Origin: Gammaproteobacteria bacterium | GTDB taxonomy: Bacteria > Pseudomonadota > Gammaproteobacteria > Pseudomonadales > Halieaceae | Direction: 5' to 3' | Assembly (NCBI GenBank): GCA_030426545.1 | Contig: JAUHYL010000029.1 | Span: 1 to 47,263, forward strand | DNA: 47,263 nt | Part shown: one piece after another, positions 1-7,640 of the stretch | Position numbering within the stretch: position 1 is the first letter of the stretch | Layout of the letters: each line of letters starts with the position of its first letter | Translations under genes and position numbers: made by a program | The notes under the pieces: generated by a model | Seen by the model: only the letters and a program-made list of their open reading frames with translations | The model's database searches: none | What the model was told of the DNA's origin: nothing

Positions 1-396
1 TTATAGCCGGCGGCGTTGTCAGCAGCGAGGATGGATTCCAGCTCGTGCTGGAGCGCAGGCTGCGGAGAACCCGGCGCCGCACCGGCAGGCCAGGGCAACG
101 CGGCGTTGGCAGGAACGGGAGGGGGCTGAATCGCAGCCAGGTTGTCCGGGCCGAATACCAGGGTACAGCCCATGCCTTCGCGATAAATCGCCCTTGCATC
201 AGCCAGCCCCAGCAGGTTCGCATGCACCCCGGTTTTGGAGACGCCTCCGGTCTGAGCATCCTCCGAACCAAGCCACCCCAGGGTGAGCAAGCAGACCCTC
301 GCGCAGCTTCGCTGGTGACGCACCCTCGACGAGCCAAAGGTAGCCGAACAGGATCACTGGCAAGGAGAGAAGCAGGAGTAGCGGGCGTTTTAGCAT
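1..396 (-). pseudogene. Serine hydrolase (class C beta-lactamase-like), N-terminal part, frameshifted and cut by the window edge
   Basis: Reading the minus strand from 396, the first residues (MLKRPLLLLLSLPVILFGYL) form a membrane/signal segment, continuing to ...LLAHPGVAWFGG near 255. In that frame the text then becomes non-protein-like and stops. One frame over, an open stretch runs to the window edge and reads YREGMGCTLV, then a Pro-rich segment with LPWPAG and HELESILAAD. This is the typical pre-catalytic region of serine hydrolases related to 6-aminohexanoate-dimer hydrolase, where YREGLGCTL precedes the SxxK domain. A 1-base change around 240-260 would join the two parts. The N-terminal part also seems shorter than usual: the Cys-containing segment normally following the membrane anchor is missing. 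The catalytic domain lies outside the window. A sequencing error cannot be excluded, and intactness further left is unknown. Confidence 0.5.
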
Positions 397-714
397 GGGT
401 ACTTATCCGTTCCGGCAGGTTTTGCGCCGGTATCCCGACACAGAGATCCACAGCACTTCGTAACGATTGCGTCCTGCGGTAGCGGGACACGCCTGCAGGA
501 GGGCTTCTCCACCAGGGCGTCTCCAGCAACAGACTTCCCGCACACCTGGAGGCACTTGTTGGCAACTGTCTGCGCTAGCATGCCACTTTTACGCAATGCA
601 TCAACTATGCTTTACTACCTCCTGAACCCATTACACCACTTGCGCTTGTCTCGCCGCGTAGCACGCACCCCGGGAGCGCATTCGCCGCGCAACAAACGAC
701 ACCAGGAGCATCCC
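397..714. other. Intergenic region without a recognised gene
   Basis: This is a 318-base divergent gap between the minus-strand serine hydrolase start and the plus-strand VWA-OmpA lipoprotein. It should hold promoters for both, but I could not pick a convincing -35/-10 pair. The only clear signal is the ribosome binding site AGGAG at about 704-708, seven bases before the ATG at 715. Reading frames here have no family resemblance. Confidence 0.6.
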
Positions 715-1803
715 ATGTTGAAACACCCGGTAAGTACGCTAGCAGCAGTATTGGCACTGACCCTCGTCACCGCGTGCAGCGGCACCGATTACCAGCCCGC
801 CGTCCCGCAATCACAAGCTGTGGACCTGACTGAATTCGCCCCGCGTGTCGATACCTTTGTTGTATTGCTGGATACCTCCGGCTCAATGGCCCACGAAGCC
901 GGCAACAGTATCAAGGCGCAGCAGGCCCAGGACCTGGTCGCCAACTTCAATGCCGCCGTACCCGAGGCTGGTTTCAACGCCGGGCTGGTGATTTTCGGCA
1001 AGGGTGCTGGCCCCTGCCTGGGTGACGGGGTGGCCAAAAAAGTTTACGGCATGGAAACCTACAACACCCAGGCTTTCCAATCCGCATTGGAGGATGTGGG
1101 TTGCGTGCGCAGCACCACACCCATCGTCAGCGCTCTGGATATCGTGGCAACTGCCCTGCCTGAAGATGCAGGGGACACCGCCGTTATTATCTTCAGTGAC
1201 TTCAAATGGAATGATCCCGACGGCGTGCGAGATATGCTGGATGCAGTAACAGCCAATGCCAGCGGCACTACCTGCGTGCACGCGGTGCGCCTGGGCGACG
1301 ATGCTTACAACGCAGACCTGATCAGTGAAATTAGCGGCGTCAATAGCTGCGGCTCCAGCGTTGCGGCAAATGCCATCACCGATAGCGCAGCGATGACCGC
1401 CTACGCAGCCGACATTCTTATGTCACCCATTGCCTACGAAAAGTTCACCTTGTCCGCAATGACGCTGTTCGACTTTGACAAATCGGTGCTCAAGGCAGAG
1501 GGCAAGGAAGAACTGCAGCGCCTGAGCGAGCACATCCGCAGCAAAGGTATCAAAGTCAGGGACATCGATGTTATCGGACACACCGACAGCGTTGGCACGC
1601 AGATCTATAACGCGAGCCTGTCGGAACGGCGAGCGCAGGCCGTGGAAGCCTACCTGGTAAGCGAGGGTGTCAACCCGTCGATCATCGATACCAGCGGCAT
1701 GGGCGAACTCGACCCGGTAGCCAGCAATGCCAACGAAAACGGACGCGCGAGAAATCGTCGTGTCGAAGTGCTGATTGGCGCAGCGGCTCCTGCGGATCGC
1801 TGA
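715..1803 (+). CDS. Lipoprotein with von Willebrand A domain and C-terminal OmpA domain
   Basis: The 362-residue product starts with a lipoprotein signal (LVTAC, lipid Cys21). A VWA domain spans about 47-245 with the metal-ion MIDAS motif DTSGS (53-57). An OmpA-like peptidoglycan-binding domain spans about 250-355, with LFDFDKSVL, the IGHTDSVG signature and the NRRVEV end. The likely role is an outer-membrane lipoprotein that binds peptidoglycan by the OmpA domain and a protein or ligand by the VWA domain. The reading frame extends upstream to 556, but ATG 715 has AGGAG seven bases before it and directly begins the signal peptide, so it is preferred. Two Cys pairs in the VWA half may form disulfides. 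The partner is unknown. It stands alone, about 100 bases before an unknown secreted protein. Confidence 0.88.
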   Translation: MLKHPVSTLAAVLALTLVTACSGTDYQPAVPQSQAVDLTEFAPRVDTFVVLLDTSGSMAHEAGNSIKAQQAQDLVANFNAAVPEAGFNAGLVIFGKGAGPCLGDGVAKKVYGMETYNTQAFQSALEDVGCVRSTTPIVSALDIVATALPEDAGDTAVIIFSDFKWNDPDGVRDMLDAVTANASGTTCVHAVRLGDDAYNADLISEISGVNSCGSSVAANAITDSAAMTAYAADILMSPIAYEKFTLSAMTLFDFDKSVLKAEGKEELQRLSEHIRSKGIKVRDIDVIGHTDSVGTQIYNASLSERRAQAVEAYLVSEGVNPSIIDTSGMGELDPVASNANENGRARNRRVEVLIGAAAPADR

Positions 1804-1904
1804 GCGCCACGGATTCGCGGAAAGGTAATTTACTGAGGTGGCCGACACTTTTAGTCGCCACCTATTGCAAACGCAGCGATTGAAATCGCAACAGGAACCA
1901 CACG

Positions 1905-2684
1905 ATGAGCTATCCACGCAAGAAATCAATATTATCACTGTCACTGCTTTTATTGCTGACACTGGGCGCCACAGCGCATGCCGGCACCGCCAGCACCGCC
2001 GGTGCCGATGGCACGCAGGTAGGCTACGAATACCGTGACAACATGCTGCGTCTAAATATGTCCGGCGATCCGTCTTCCTACATGGTGATGCGTGACGGCC
2101 ACATCTATATCGTGAACGACAATAATGGCCAACCCATGGTTATCGATGCCAATGCCGCCTGGAGTATGGCCAGCGGCATGATCGATACGTCCAGCTACGA
2201 CATGATGGCCCAGGAAGTTGTATCACTAAAAGCAACGGGCAAAAAGGAAACACACGCCGGCATTACCGGTGAGGTATACAACCTTCACCTGAAGGATAAA
2301 AAGGGCAAGGAACAGCAACTGGAGATCGTACTCGCCGACGATGCTCGCGCGCTGGCATTTCGCGACGCAATGCAAGGTTTTGCTGAAACAGCGGCCAAGG
2401 CCATGGGCAAAGATCTGCAGACTGATGCGCTGGATATGGAAGCAACCCTGTCAAAAATGAACAAGGGCGTGCTGCGCGTAGGCAACGACATGAAACTGGT
2501 CGCCATCAGCGACAAAACGGTTGACCCGACGCGTTTCGAGTTGCCGGCAAAACCCATGCAGCTGCCGTCATTCGGCAGTTTTAGAATGCCGCAGGGCAGC
2601 GACACCGCCGACAAGGAAGGCACCGGGTCGCAACCCTCGATGAAGGATATCGGCAAGGCGATCGGCAACATTTTCGGCAACTAG
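1905..2684 (+). CDS. Secreted protein of unknown function
   Basis: The 259-residue protein has a clear Sec signal peptide (SLLLLLTLGATAHA, cut near residue 26). I recognise no family. The mature part is rich in Met and Asp/Asn (for example YMVMRDGHIYIVNDNNGQP), reads as a beta-rich domain of about 150 residues, and ends in a Lys/Gly tail (MKDIGKAIGNIFGN). The pattern, in which a displayed value is compared with residues such as LVAISDKTVDPTRFELP, resembles periplasmic proteins that follow LolA- or DUF4412-like folds; that is only an impression. The start has an AACAGGAA ribosome binding site. It lies 27 bases ahead of a membrane hydroxylase gene on the same strand, so the two may be co-transcribed. 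Confidence 0.75.
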   Translation: MSYPRKKSILSLSLLLLLTLGATAHAGTASTAGADGTQVGYEYRDNMLRLNMSGDPSSYMVMRDGHIYIVNDNNGQPMVIDANAAWSMASGMIDTSSYDMMAQEVVSLKATGKKETHAGITGEVYNLHLKDKKGKEQQLEIVLADDARALAFRDAMQGFAETAAKAMGKDLQTDALDMEATLSKMNKGVLRVGNDMKLVAISDKTVDPTRFELPAKPMQLPSFGSFRMPQGSDTADKEGTGSQPSMKDIGKAIGNIFGN

Positions 2685-2711
2685 CCGCGAGAAAGTACAG
2701 GAAATCGCGGC

Positions 2712-3668
2712 ATGAACAATGAACCTGCACTGCCGCTGTTAGACGTTCTTCCACTGTTCATGCTGGGCCTGTTTGCCTGGGGCCTGATCGAGTGGGCGTT
2801 GGTGCACTTCCGTTATGGTCGCGCCAATCGCGGCGAGTACTTCATGTCGATCAAAGGCATCGGCTTCAACGTTCTGTTCGGCGGCTTGTTCACGTTTCTC
2901 GCAGGTCCTTTCAGCAAGGTATTACTCGCCTATTTGGGCGCTTCCATTGCGCCCTTCTCCACCGGCATCTCTGCTGCCGGTTGGGTATACGGTTTCGTCA
3001 TCTATGAAATGAGCTACTGGGTGCAGCACTGGCTGGCACACAAAGTCCGTTTACTGTGGTGCCTGCACTCCCCGCATCACGCACCCCATTCAATGAACAT
3101 GTTTGTCGGCTTCAATCACTCCTTCCTGGAAACAATTTTCTACATGCCCTTCATGCTGGGCTTTGTGCCCGCCCTGTTGGGAGTCGACCCGGTTGTGATT
3201 GCAGTAATGACGTTCATAGATGTTGTGTGGGGCAACTTTCTGCACATCAGCGACAACGTGGTTACCCGCCGGCTGGGGCCACTTGAGAAATTTATGCAGA
3301 CACCCTCCTATCACCGCGTACACCACGCTCAGAATGTGCGCTACATGGATACCAACTACAACTCTATTACCCTGTTCGGCGACTGGTTGATGGGCACGCT
3401 ACAACCCCTGCGGGACGATGAGCCAGTCCAGTTCGGTATCACCCGTGACGTCAACACCAGTAGCTTTCTGGATGTACACTTCGGTGAGTTTGTACTGCTG
3501 TGGCGGGATCTTTGCAGCAGCAAACACGCGCGGGAGTTTTTCGGCTACCTGTTTCGCGCCCCCGGCTGGCGGCCGCAGGGAGAACAGCAAACAGCCGCCG
3601 CACGGAAAAGTCGGGCTGAGGCGAGCCTGCAAAACCGCCTGGTAGAACAGGCTACTGACGCAGGATAA
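2712..3668 (+). CDS. Membrane fatty acid hydroxylase / sterol desaturase family protein
   Basis: The 318-residue integral membrane protein carries the histidine clusters of the FA_hydroxylase superfamily that bind a di-iron centre: HWLAH (106-110), HSPHH (119-123) and HRVHH (201-205), with a further His in FNHSF and FLHIS. Several hydrophobic segments (about 8-30, 50-75, 88-105, 140-175) fit an inner-membrane enzyme. Known members hydroxylate or desaturate lipids, sterols or carotenoids; the substrate here cannot be told. A Lys/Arg-rich tail follows the catalytic part. The 3' end overlaps the convergent aspartic protease gene by 17 bases. A second, divergent member of the same superfamily lies 2.2 kb downstream. 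Confidence 0.88.
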   Translation: MNNEPALPLLDVLPLFMLGLFAWGLIEWALVHFRYGRANRGEYFMSIKGIGFNVLFGGLFTFLAGPFSKVLLAYLGASIAPFSTGISAAGWVYGFVIYEMSYWVQHWLAHKVRLLWCLHSPHHAPHSMNMFVGFNHSFLETIFYMPFMLGFVPALLGVDPVVIAVMTFIDVVWGNFLHISDNVVTRRLGPLEKFMQTPSYHRVHHAQNVRYMDTNYNSITLFGDWLMGTLQPLRDDEPVQFGITRDVNTSSFLDVHFGEFVLLWRDLCSSKHAREFFGYLFRAPGWRPQGEQQTAAARKSRAEASLQNRLVEQATDAG

Positions 3669-4179
3669 GGGTATTCCCGCGCTGGGTGAATTCGATATGC
3701 TGCAGAAATGACATGCCCAGCAGCACCTCTTCCATCGACAGGCCCGGCGAGATGAGTGCGGGCACACCGCGCAGTTCGATACCACCCACACTGACACGAT
3801 CAAGCATCACGGCGTAGCTGGTTACCGTCCCATTAGCCGTGCGGGTGGTGACAGGCGCGCCCCGTTTTAACCCGAGCTGTCGCGCTATACCCGGCGGAAC
3901 AGCAACGCCGGTTGCACCGGTATCCAGCAGGAAGGTCACGGTGAGATCATTGATCTGGCCCGTGGTGACATAGTGGCCGGAACGATTACGCTCCAGCACA
4001 ACCTCAAGTTGACCGCCCGGGGAGTACTGGGTCTGTACGGATTGATTCGGATTGTATTGCCGCTCGAGGCGTTCACCGAAGAAGAACACGGCGATACCCA
4101 GAAATACCAGCCACGCCAGGGCCTGCATTACGCCACCGAGGCGTCTCTGCTCATTGATATCATCCCTGTCGTTCATCAA
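3652..4179 (-). CDS. Retropepsin-like clan AA aspartic protease, membrane anchored
   Basis: This 175-residue protein has one N-terminal membrane segment (about 18-35) and a periplasmic domain with the aspartic protease motif LLDTGATGVAV (Asp86) and the second conserved block LLGMSFLQHIEF before the C-terminus. This is the single-domain, dimer-forming arrangement of the bacterial TIGR02281 family. An adjacent ATG one codon downstream (4176) could be the real start. It is convergent with the membrane hydroxylase and overlaps its 3' end by 17 bases. The native substrate is unknown for most bacterial members. Confidence 0.85.
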   Translation of the reverse strand: MMNDRDDINEQRRLGGVMQALAWLVFLGIAVFFFGERLERQYNPNQSVQTQYSPGGQLEVVLERNRSGHYVTTGQINDLTVTFLLDTGATGVAVPPGIARQLGLKRGAPVTTRTANGTVTSYAVMLDRVSVGGIELRGVPALISPGLSMEEVLLGMSFLQHIEFTQRGNTLILRQ

Positions 4180-4326
4180 AAAGTTCCCAACTGCTGCAAT
4201 CCCGGCTCAGCCGCCACGCCGTGTTCGAAGACAGAGGGTAGAGGATAGTAGACAGGCAGGAAAGTACCGGCTGAGTTGGTCTACACTAGTGTGCTGACCC
4301 ATCTGCAAACCGGAGCGACTGAGCCC

Positions 4327-4776
4327 ATGACGGCAGTAAGCAATAGTGACAAGGCGGCCTTCTTCAAGGACGTTGAAGCGGCAGCAAAAAAGGCCATCTG
4401 GTGCGCGCTGGCGACGGTTGCCGGCAACGACCCGCGAGTACGCATGGTGCACCCCACCTGGGAGGACGATATTCTGTGGATCGCCACTGGACCACAAACA
4501 CCCAAGGCGCAACAGGTTCGGGACAATAGCTGCGTCGACATCCAGTTTCAGGTAGCTCCGGATGATTTCGTTCACCTCATGGTGCGCGGCAGGGCCACGG
4601 TGCTCACTGACGCTGCCACCAAAGAGCATGTCTGGAAAGTGATGGATTACGACCTGTCACAGTTCTGGCCCGACGGGCCCAAGAGCGAAGAATTCTGCGC
4701 CATCAAGGTAGAACCGAGCCGGGTTGAACTGTCGGAGATGTTCGGCACGGCCAACAAACGCGTCTGGAGGAGTTGA
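4327..4776 (+). CDS. Pyridoxamine 5'-phosphate oxidase-like FMN-binding split-barrel protein
   Basis: The 149-residue product has the pattern of the PNPOx-like flavin-binding fold: an N-terminal helix, a first strand (CALATVAGNDPRVRMVHPTW) and a strand pair (ILWIATGPQTPKAQQVRDN) that binds FMN phosphate in related proteins, then VMVRGRATV-like strands. Members bind FMN, F420 or haem; I cannot choose a cofactor. ATG 4327 is preferred over the in-frame upstream start because the conserved fold begins right after it and GGAG lies about 11 bases before. Its stop at 4774-4776 is three bases before the next ATG, so it is likely translationally coupled to the esterase gene that follows. Confidence 0.78.
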   Translation: MTAVSNSDKAAFFKDVEAAAKKAIWCALATVAGNDPRVRMVHPTWEDDILWIATGPQTPKAQQVRDNSCVDIQFQVAPDDFVHLMVRGRATVLTDAATKEHVWKVMDYDLSQFWPDGPKSEEFCAIKVEPSRVELSEMFGTANKRVWRS

Positions 4777-4779
4777 GTG

Positions 4780-5799
4780 ATGCTGCGCTACCTGTTGACG
4801 TTTATCGCCGGTGGGTTGCTGGTGGCCGGGTTTATGTTTATGCAAAACCTGACGCAGAGTCTGCCACCCTCCGAACTGGCCAGCCCTGAATCCAATGCTG
4901 CCATTCAGAACACTATGGCGCGACTGACGCCACACCTGGTAAAACTCGCTGCAGGCGATGTCCAGGAGCGACGGGATATTCTGGATGCGAATTTTTATCA
5001 ACCTAAAATTGACGTCGCGCGCGAGCTGTACCCTGTCGTCGAGACGCCAAGGGAGATCGCAGGCGTCTATACAGAGGTATTCGAGCCCGAGGAGGGTGTT
5101 GCGGAAAATAATCGCCACCGCGTTCTGATCAACCTGCACGGCGGTGGTTTCTCCATGGGTGCACGTACCGAGGGAAGACTGGAATCAATACCCGTTGCCA
5201 GCGTGGCCGGCATGCGCGTTGTATCCGTCGATTATCGCCAGGGTCCGGAGCACCGCTTCCCCGCCGCCAGCGAAGATGTCGCCAAGGTGTACGCTGCCCT
5301 GCTACAGGAGTATCAGCCACAGCAGATCGGCATCTTCGGTTGCTCCGCCGGTGGCCTGCTCACAGCGCAGGCCGTGGCGTGGTTTGACAAACACGGGCTG
5401 CCGCAACCGGGAGCAGTCGGCATCTTCTGTGCCGGCGCCGGCGACTTCCTGGTGGGCGATGCTGCATTGATTGCCGACACCCTGAAAACCAAACTCGGTG
5501 GCGATGAAGAAATTGCCTACCTGAGTGACGCGAGTTGGGAAGACCCCCTGGTAGCACCGATTAATCACCCCGACCTTCTGGGCCGCTTTCCGCCCTCCCT
5601 GATTATCACCAGCACCCGGGACCTGGCGCTGAGTTCCGCCATTGCCACCCACCAGCGGCTGGTAGGTGCGGGAGCGCATTCTGAGCTGCACGTCTATGAG
5701 GGCCTGTCGCACTACTTTTTTTCCGACACAGACGTACCGGAATCGCGGCAGGCTTTTGCGGTGATGGCGCGCTTCTTCGACCGCCATCTCGCCCGGTGA
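4780..5799 (+). CDS. Alpha/beta hydrolase of the hormone-sensitive lipase type, membrane anchored
   Basis: The 339-residue protein begins with a hydrophobic anchor (YLLTFIAGGLLVAGFMF). It has the HSL-family oxyanion motif HGGGF (about 120-124), YRQGPEHRFPAA, and the nucleophile elbow GCSAGG (Ser189). The acid is Asp281 in ITSTRD and the base His311 in GLSHYFF. Such enzymes hydrolyse short to medium chain esters; the anchor suggests work at the periplasmic face of the inner membrane. GTG 4777 directly precedes ATG 4780; GGAGG at 4766-4770 suits either. The gene follows the flavin-binding protein by three bases and precedes a second membrane hydroxylase by 31 bases, suggesting a lipid- or ester-handling operon. 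Confidence 0.87.
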   Translation: MLRYLLTFIAGGLLVAGFMFMQNLTQSLPPSELASPESNAAIQNTMARLTPHLVKLAAGDVQERRDILDANFYQPKIDVARELYPVVETPREIAGVYTEVFEPEEGVAENNRHRVLINLHGGGFSMGARTEGRLESIPVASVAGMRVVSVDYRQGPEHRFPAASEDVAKVYAALLQEYQPQQIGIFGCSAGGLLTAQAVAWFDKHGLPQPGAVGIFCAGAGDFLVGDAALIADTLKTKLGGDEEIAYLSDASWEDPLVAPINHPDLLGRFPPSLIITSTRDLALSSAIATHQRLVGAGAHSELHVYEGLSHYFFSDTDVPESRQAFAVMARFFDRHLAR

Positions 5800-5830
5800 T
5801 GGCAGACAACATATAGGCTAGACTGCTGGC

Positions 5831-6787
5831 ATGGACGCGCTCTGGACACAGTACATCAACGAGCTCGGCGGCGTGACGGTCGGGCTGCTGGCGGGTTACC
5901 TCGCGCTATTGTTCAGCTGGCCGGGCTTTCTCTGGCTGGAAAAACGGATGCCTGCCCAACCCGGCGTGCCGCGTGAGAACTACAAGCTGAACTGGATCAT
6001 CACTTTCAGCAACCTGCTGCTGGCGCCGGCATTTGCCACCGTGGTTGTCCTGTTCACCCTCTGGGTTGCGCAAGTTGTGGGTCTGCCCAGCCTGCAAGTC
6101 TCCACCGACAGTATTTCGGTGGGCCTGCCCGTCGTGGACGTTCTGCTACAGGGCACCGTGATTTTCTTTGTCGCCTGCTTTCTTGGTGACTTCTCGTACT
6201 ACTGGTGGCACCGGGCGCAGCATACCTTTCCCGTGTTGTGGGAGTTGCACAAGCTGCATCACTCGGACGAAAACCTGAACAGCACCACCATCTTCCGTTC
6301 ACACTTCCTGGAGCCCGCAGGACAGGCGCTGTTTAGAGGATTGACGATCGGCCTGATATTCGACACGCGGGATGCACCGCAAACACTGTTGGCTGTTATT
6401 GCCGGCGGGCTGTTGCTGGGACTGTGGGACTTTTTTATCCATGCCAACGTACGCGTCGATCGCCTGTACCGCTTGACGCCGTTTTTCTCCAACCCCCAGT
6501 TTCACTGGATACACCATTCACGACTGCCGCAGCACCAGGATAAAAACTTTTCTATCTGGCTACCCATGTACGATGTCGCCTTCGGTACCTACTATAAACC
6601 TGCAGTGGATGAGTATCCGCCTACGGGTCTTTCCTCGGGCGAGAAGATTGAGACGCTGTGGGAAGCACAAACAGGGCCATTGGTTGCCTGGGCCCGGGGT
6701 TTACGACACTTCCTCCGCGGGGGCAACGCGCCCGACGCCCCGCTCGACCCGGCAGTGCACGCCGAAAAGGGCGAGCAATCGCCCTGA
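5831..6787 (+). CDS. Second membrane fatty acid hydroxylase / sterol desaturase family protein
   Basis: This 318-residue multi-pass membrane protein has the three diagnostic His boxes in canonical form: HRAQH (127-131), HKLHH (140-144) and HWIHH (225-229), with His204 in FFIHANVRVD. Membrane stretches lie at about 17-33, 57-82, 103-120 and 185-203. It belongs to the sterol desaturase branch with the DFSYYWWHR block. Its substrate is unknown. Although the same length as the protein at 2712, its sequence around the boxes differs, so they are not a recent duplicate. It is convergent with the polysaccharide deacetylase, leaving nine bases between them. Confidence 0.9.
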   Translation: MDALWTQYINELGGVTVGLLAGYLALLFSWPGFLWLEKRMPAQPGVPRENYKLNWIITFSNLLLAPAFATVVVLFTLWVAQVVGLPSLQVSTDSISVGLPVVDVLLQGTVIFFVACFLGDFSYYWWHRAQHTFPVLWELHKLHHSDENLNSTTIFRSHFLEPAGQALFRGLTIGLIFDTRDAPQTLLAVIAGGLLLGLWDFFIHANVRVDRLYRLTPFFSNPQFHWIHHSRLPQHQDKNFSIWLPMYDVAFGTYYKPAVDEYPPTGLSSGEKIETLWEAQTGPLVAWARGLRHFLRGGNAPDAPLDPAVHAEKGEQSP

Positions 6788-6796
6788 TAAATGGGC

Positions 6797-7507
6797 CTAC
6801 AATTGTCCCATGGTGAGCAACTCGCCAACGGTAACCAATCGATAGCCCTGCTCACGCAGCTTTTCAATGACGATGCCGGTGGCCGCAACGGAAGCACTGC
6901 GGCTGTCCTGCGTGTGCGGATCGGCCACGTCACCGTGGCCGTCATGAAGCAGAACAATCACACCGGGTTCAATGTCCGCCAGTACCGCAGCGGCGATACG
7001 CTCGGGATCATCCTCCTCCCAATCCGAACCGTGCGCACTGGCCAGCACAGAAACCATGCCGAGTTCGCGCAGCGCGAGCTTGACGCCAAGTGACTGCACG
7101 CCGAAAGGGGGCCGAAACAACCGGGCCTGCACACCCAGGATCTCTTCCAGAACCTGGTTGGAGCGCACAATCTCGGCCTGCATATCGGCCTTGCTGAGGG
7201 AGGTCATCGGCAGGTGATCGTAGCTGTGATTTCCAATTTCGTGGCCCGCCCGTACAACCTCCCTGGCGGCCTCCGGGAAGGCTTCAACATTTCGCGCCTT
7301 GGGAAAGAAGCTCGCCCGCACACCGCGCTCCTCCAACAGGGCGAGTAGCTCGGCCGTATACGGTGGATTCGGCCCGTCATCAAAGGTCAGGGCAACGACC
7401 TTTTCAGTGACCGGCACCTGCAGTACGGCGCCCTGGTAGCTCCATAGAACCAGCGCCAGGACGGCGGCAATCAGCAGGCAGGCAGTAAGCAGGAGTTTCT
7501 TTACCAT
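6797..7507 (-). CDS. Polysaccharide deacetylase (NodB homology, carbohydrate esterase 4)
   Basis: This 236-residue protein has an N-terminal membrane anchor (LLLTACLLIAAVLALVLW) and the NodB motifs in order: TFDDGP (41-46, general base and metal Asp), HEIGNHSYDH (89-98, metal His94 and His98), RPPFG (132-136) and a late LLHDGHGD block. CE4 enzymes remove acetyl groups from N-acetylglucosamine in peptidoglycan, chitin-like or exported polysaccharides; the anchor places it in the periplasm. ATG 7507 has AGGA upstream and starts the anchor; a longer frame to 7567 adds non-conserved residues. The divergent neighbour is the COQ4-like gene, and a shared promoter region lies between them. Confidence 0.9.
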   Translation of the reverse strand: MVKKLLLTACLLIAAVLALVLWSYQGAVLQVPVTEKVVALTFDDGPNPPYTAELLALLEERGVRASFFPKARNVEAFPEAAREVVRAGHEIGNHSYDHLPMTSLSKADMQAEIVRSNQVLEEILGVQARLFRPPFGVQSLGVKLALRELGMVSVLASAHGSDWEEDDPERIAAAVLADIEPGVIVLLHDGHGDVADPHTQDSRSASVAATGIVIEKLREQGYRLVTVGELLTMGQL

Positions 7508-7640
7508 GGCAGTGCTTTCCTGGAGGGTTCGGCAGTACAGCAGCCCCGGGCACTTTCTGGCGATCACCGGAGTATGGCGTATACTGAAAGGCGTCTATCG
7601 TATTGAATAATGCCAGCACAGGCCCTGTCGAGGAAGCACC

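Noticed and set aside
390-596. A 68-codon Cys-rich minus-strand frame ending within the serine hydrolase start
   Set aside because: No ribosome binding site, no signal peptide, no family likeness; the stop simply overlaps the next start. Probably chance in GC-rich DNA.
7580-7585. TATACT as a -10 for the COQ4-like gene
   Set aside because: No -35 at 16-18 bases; a single hexamer is not enough.
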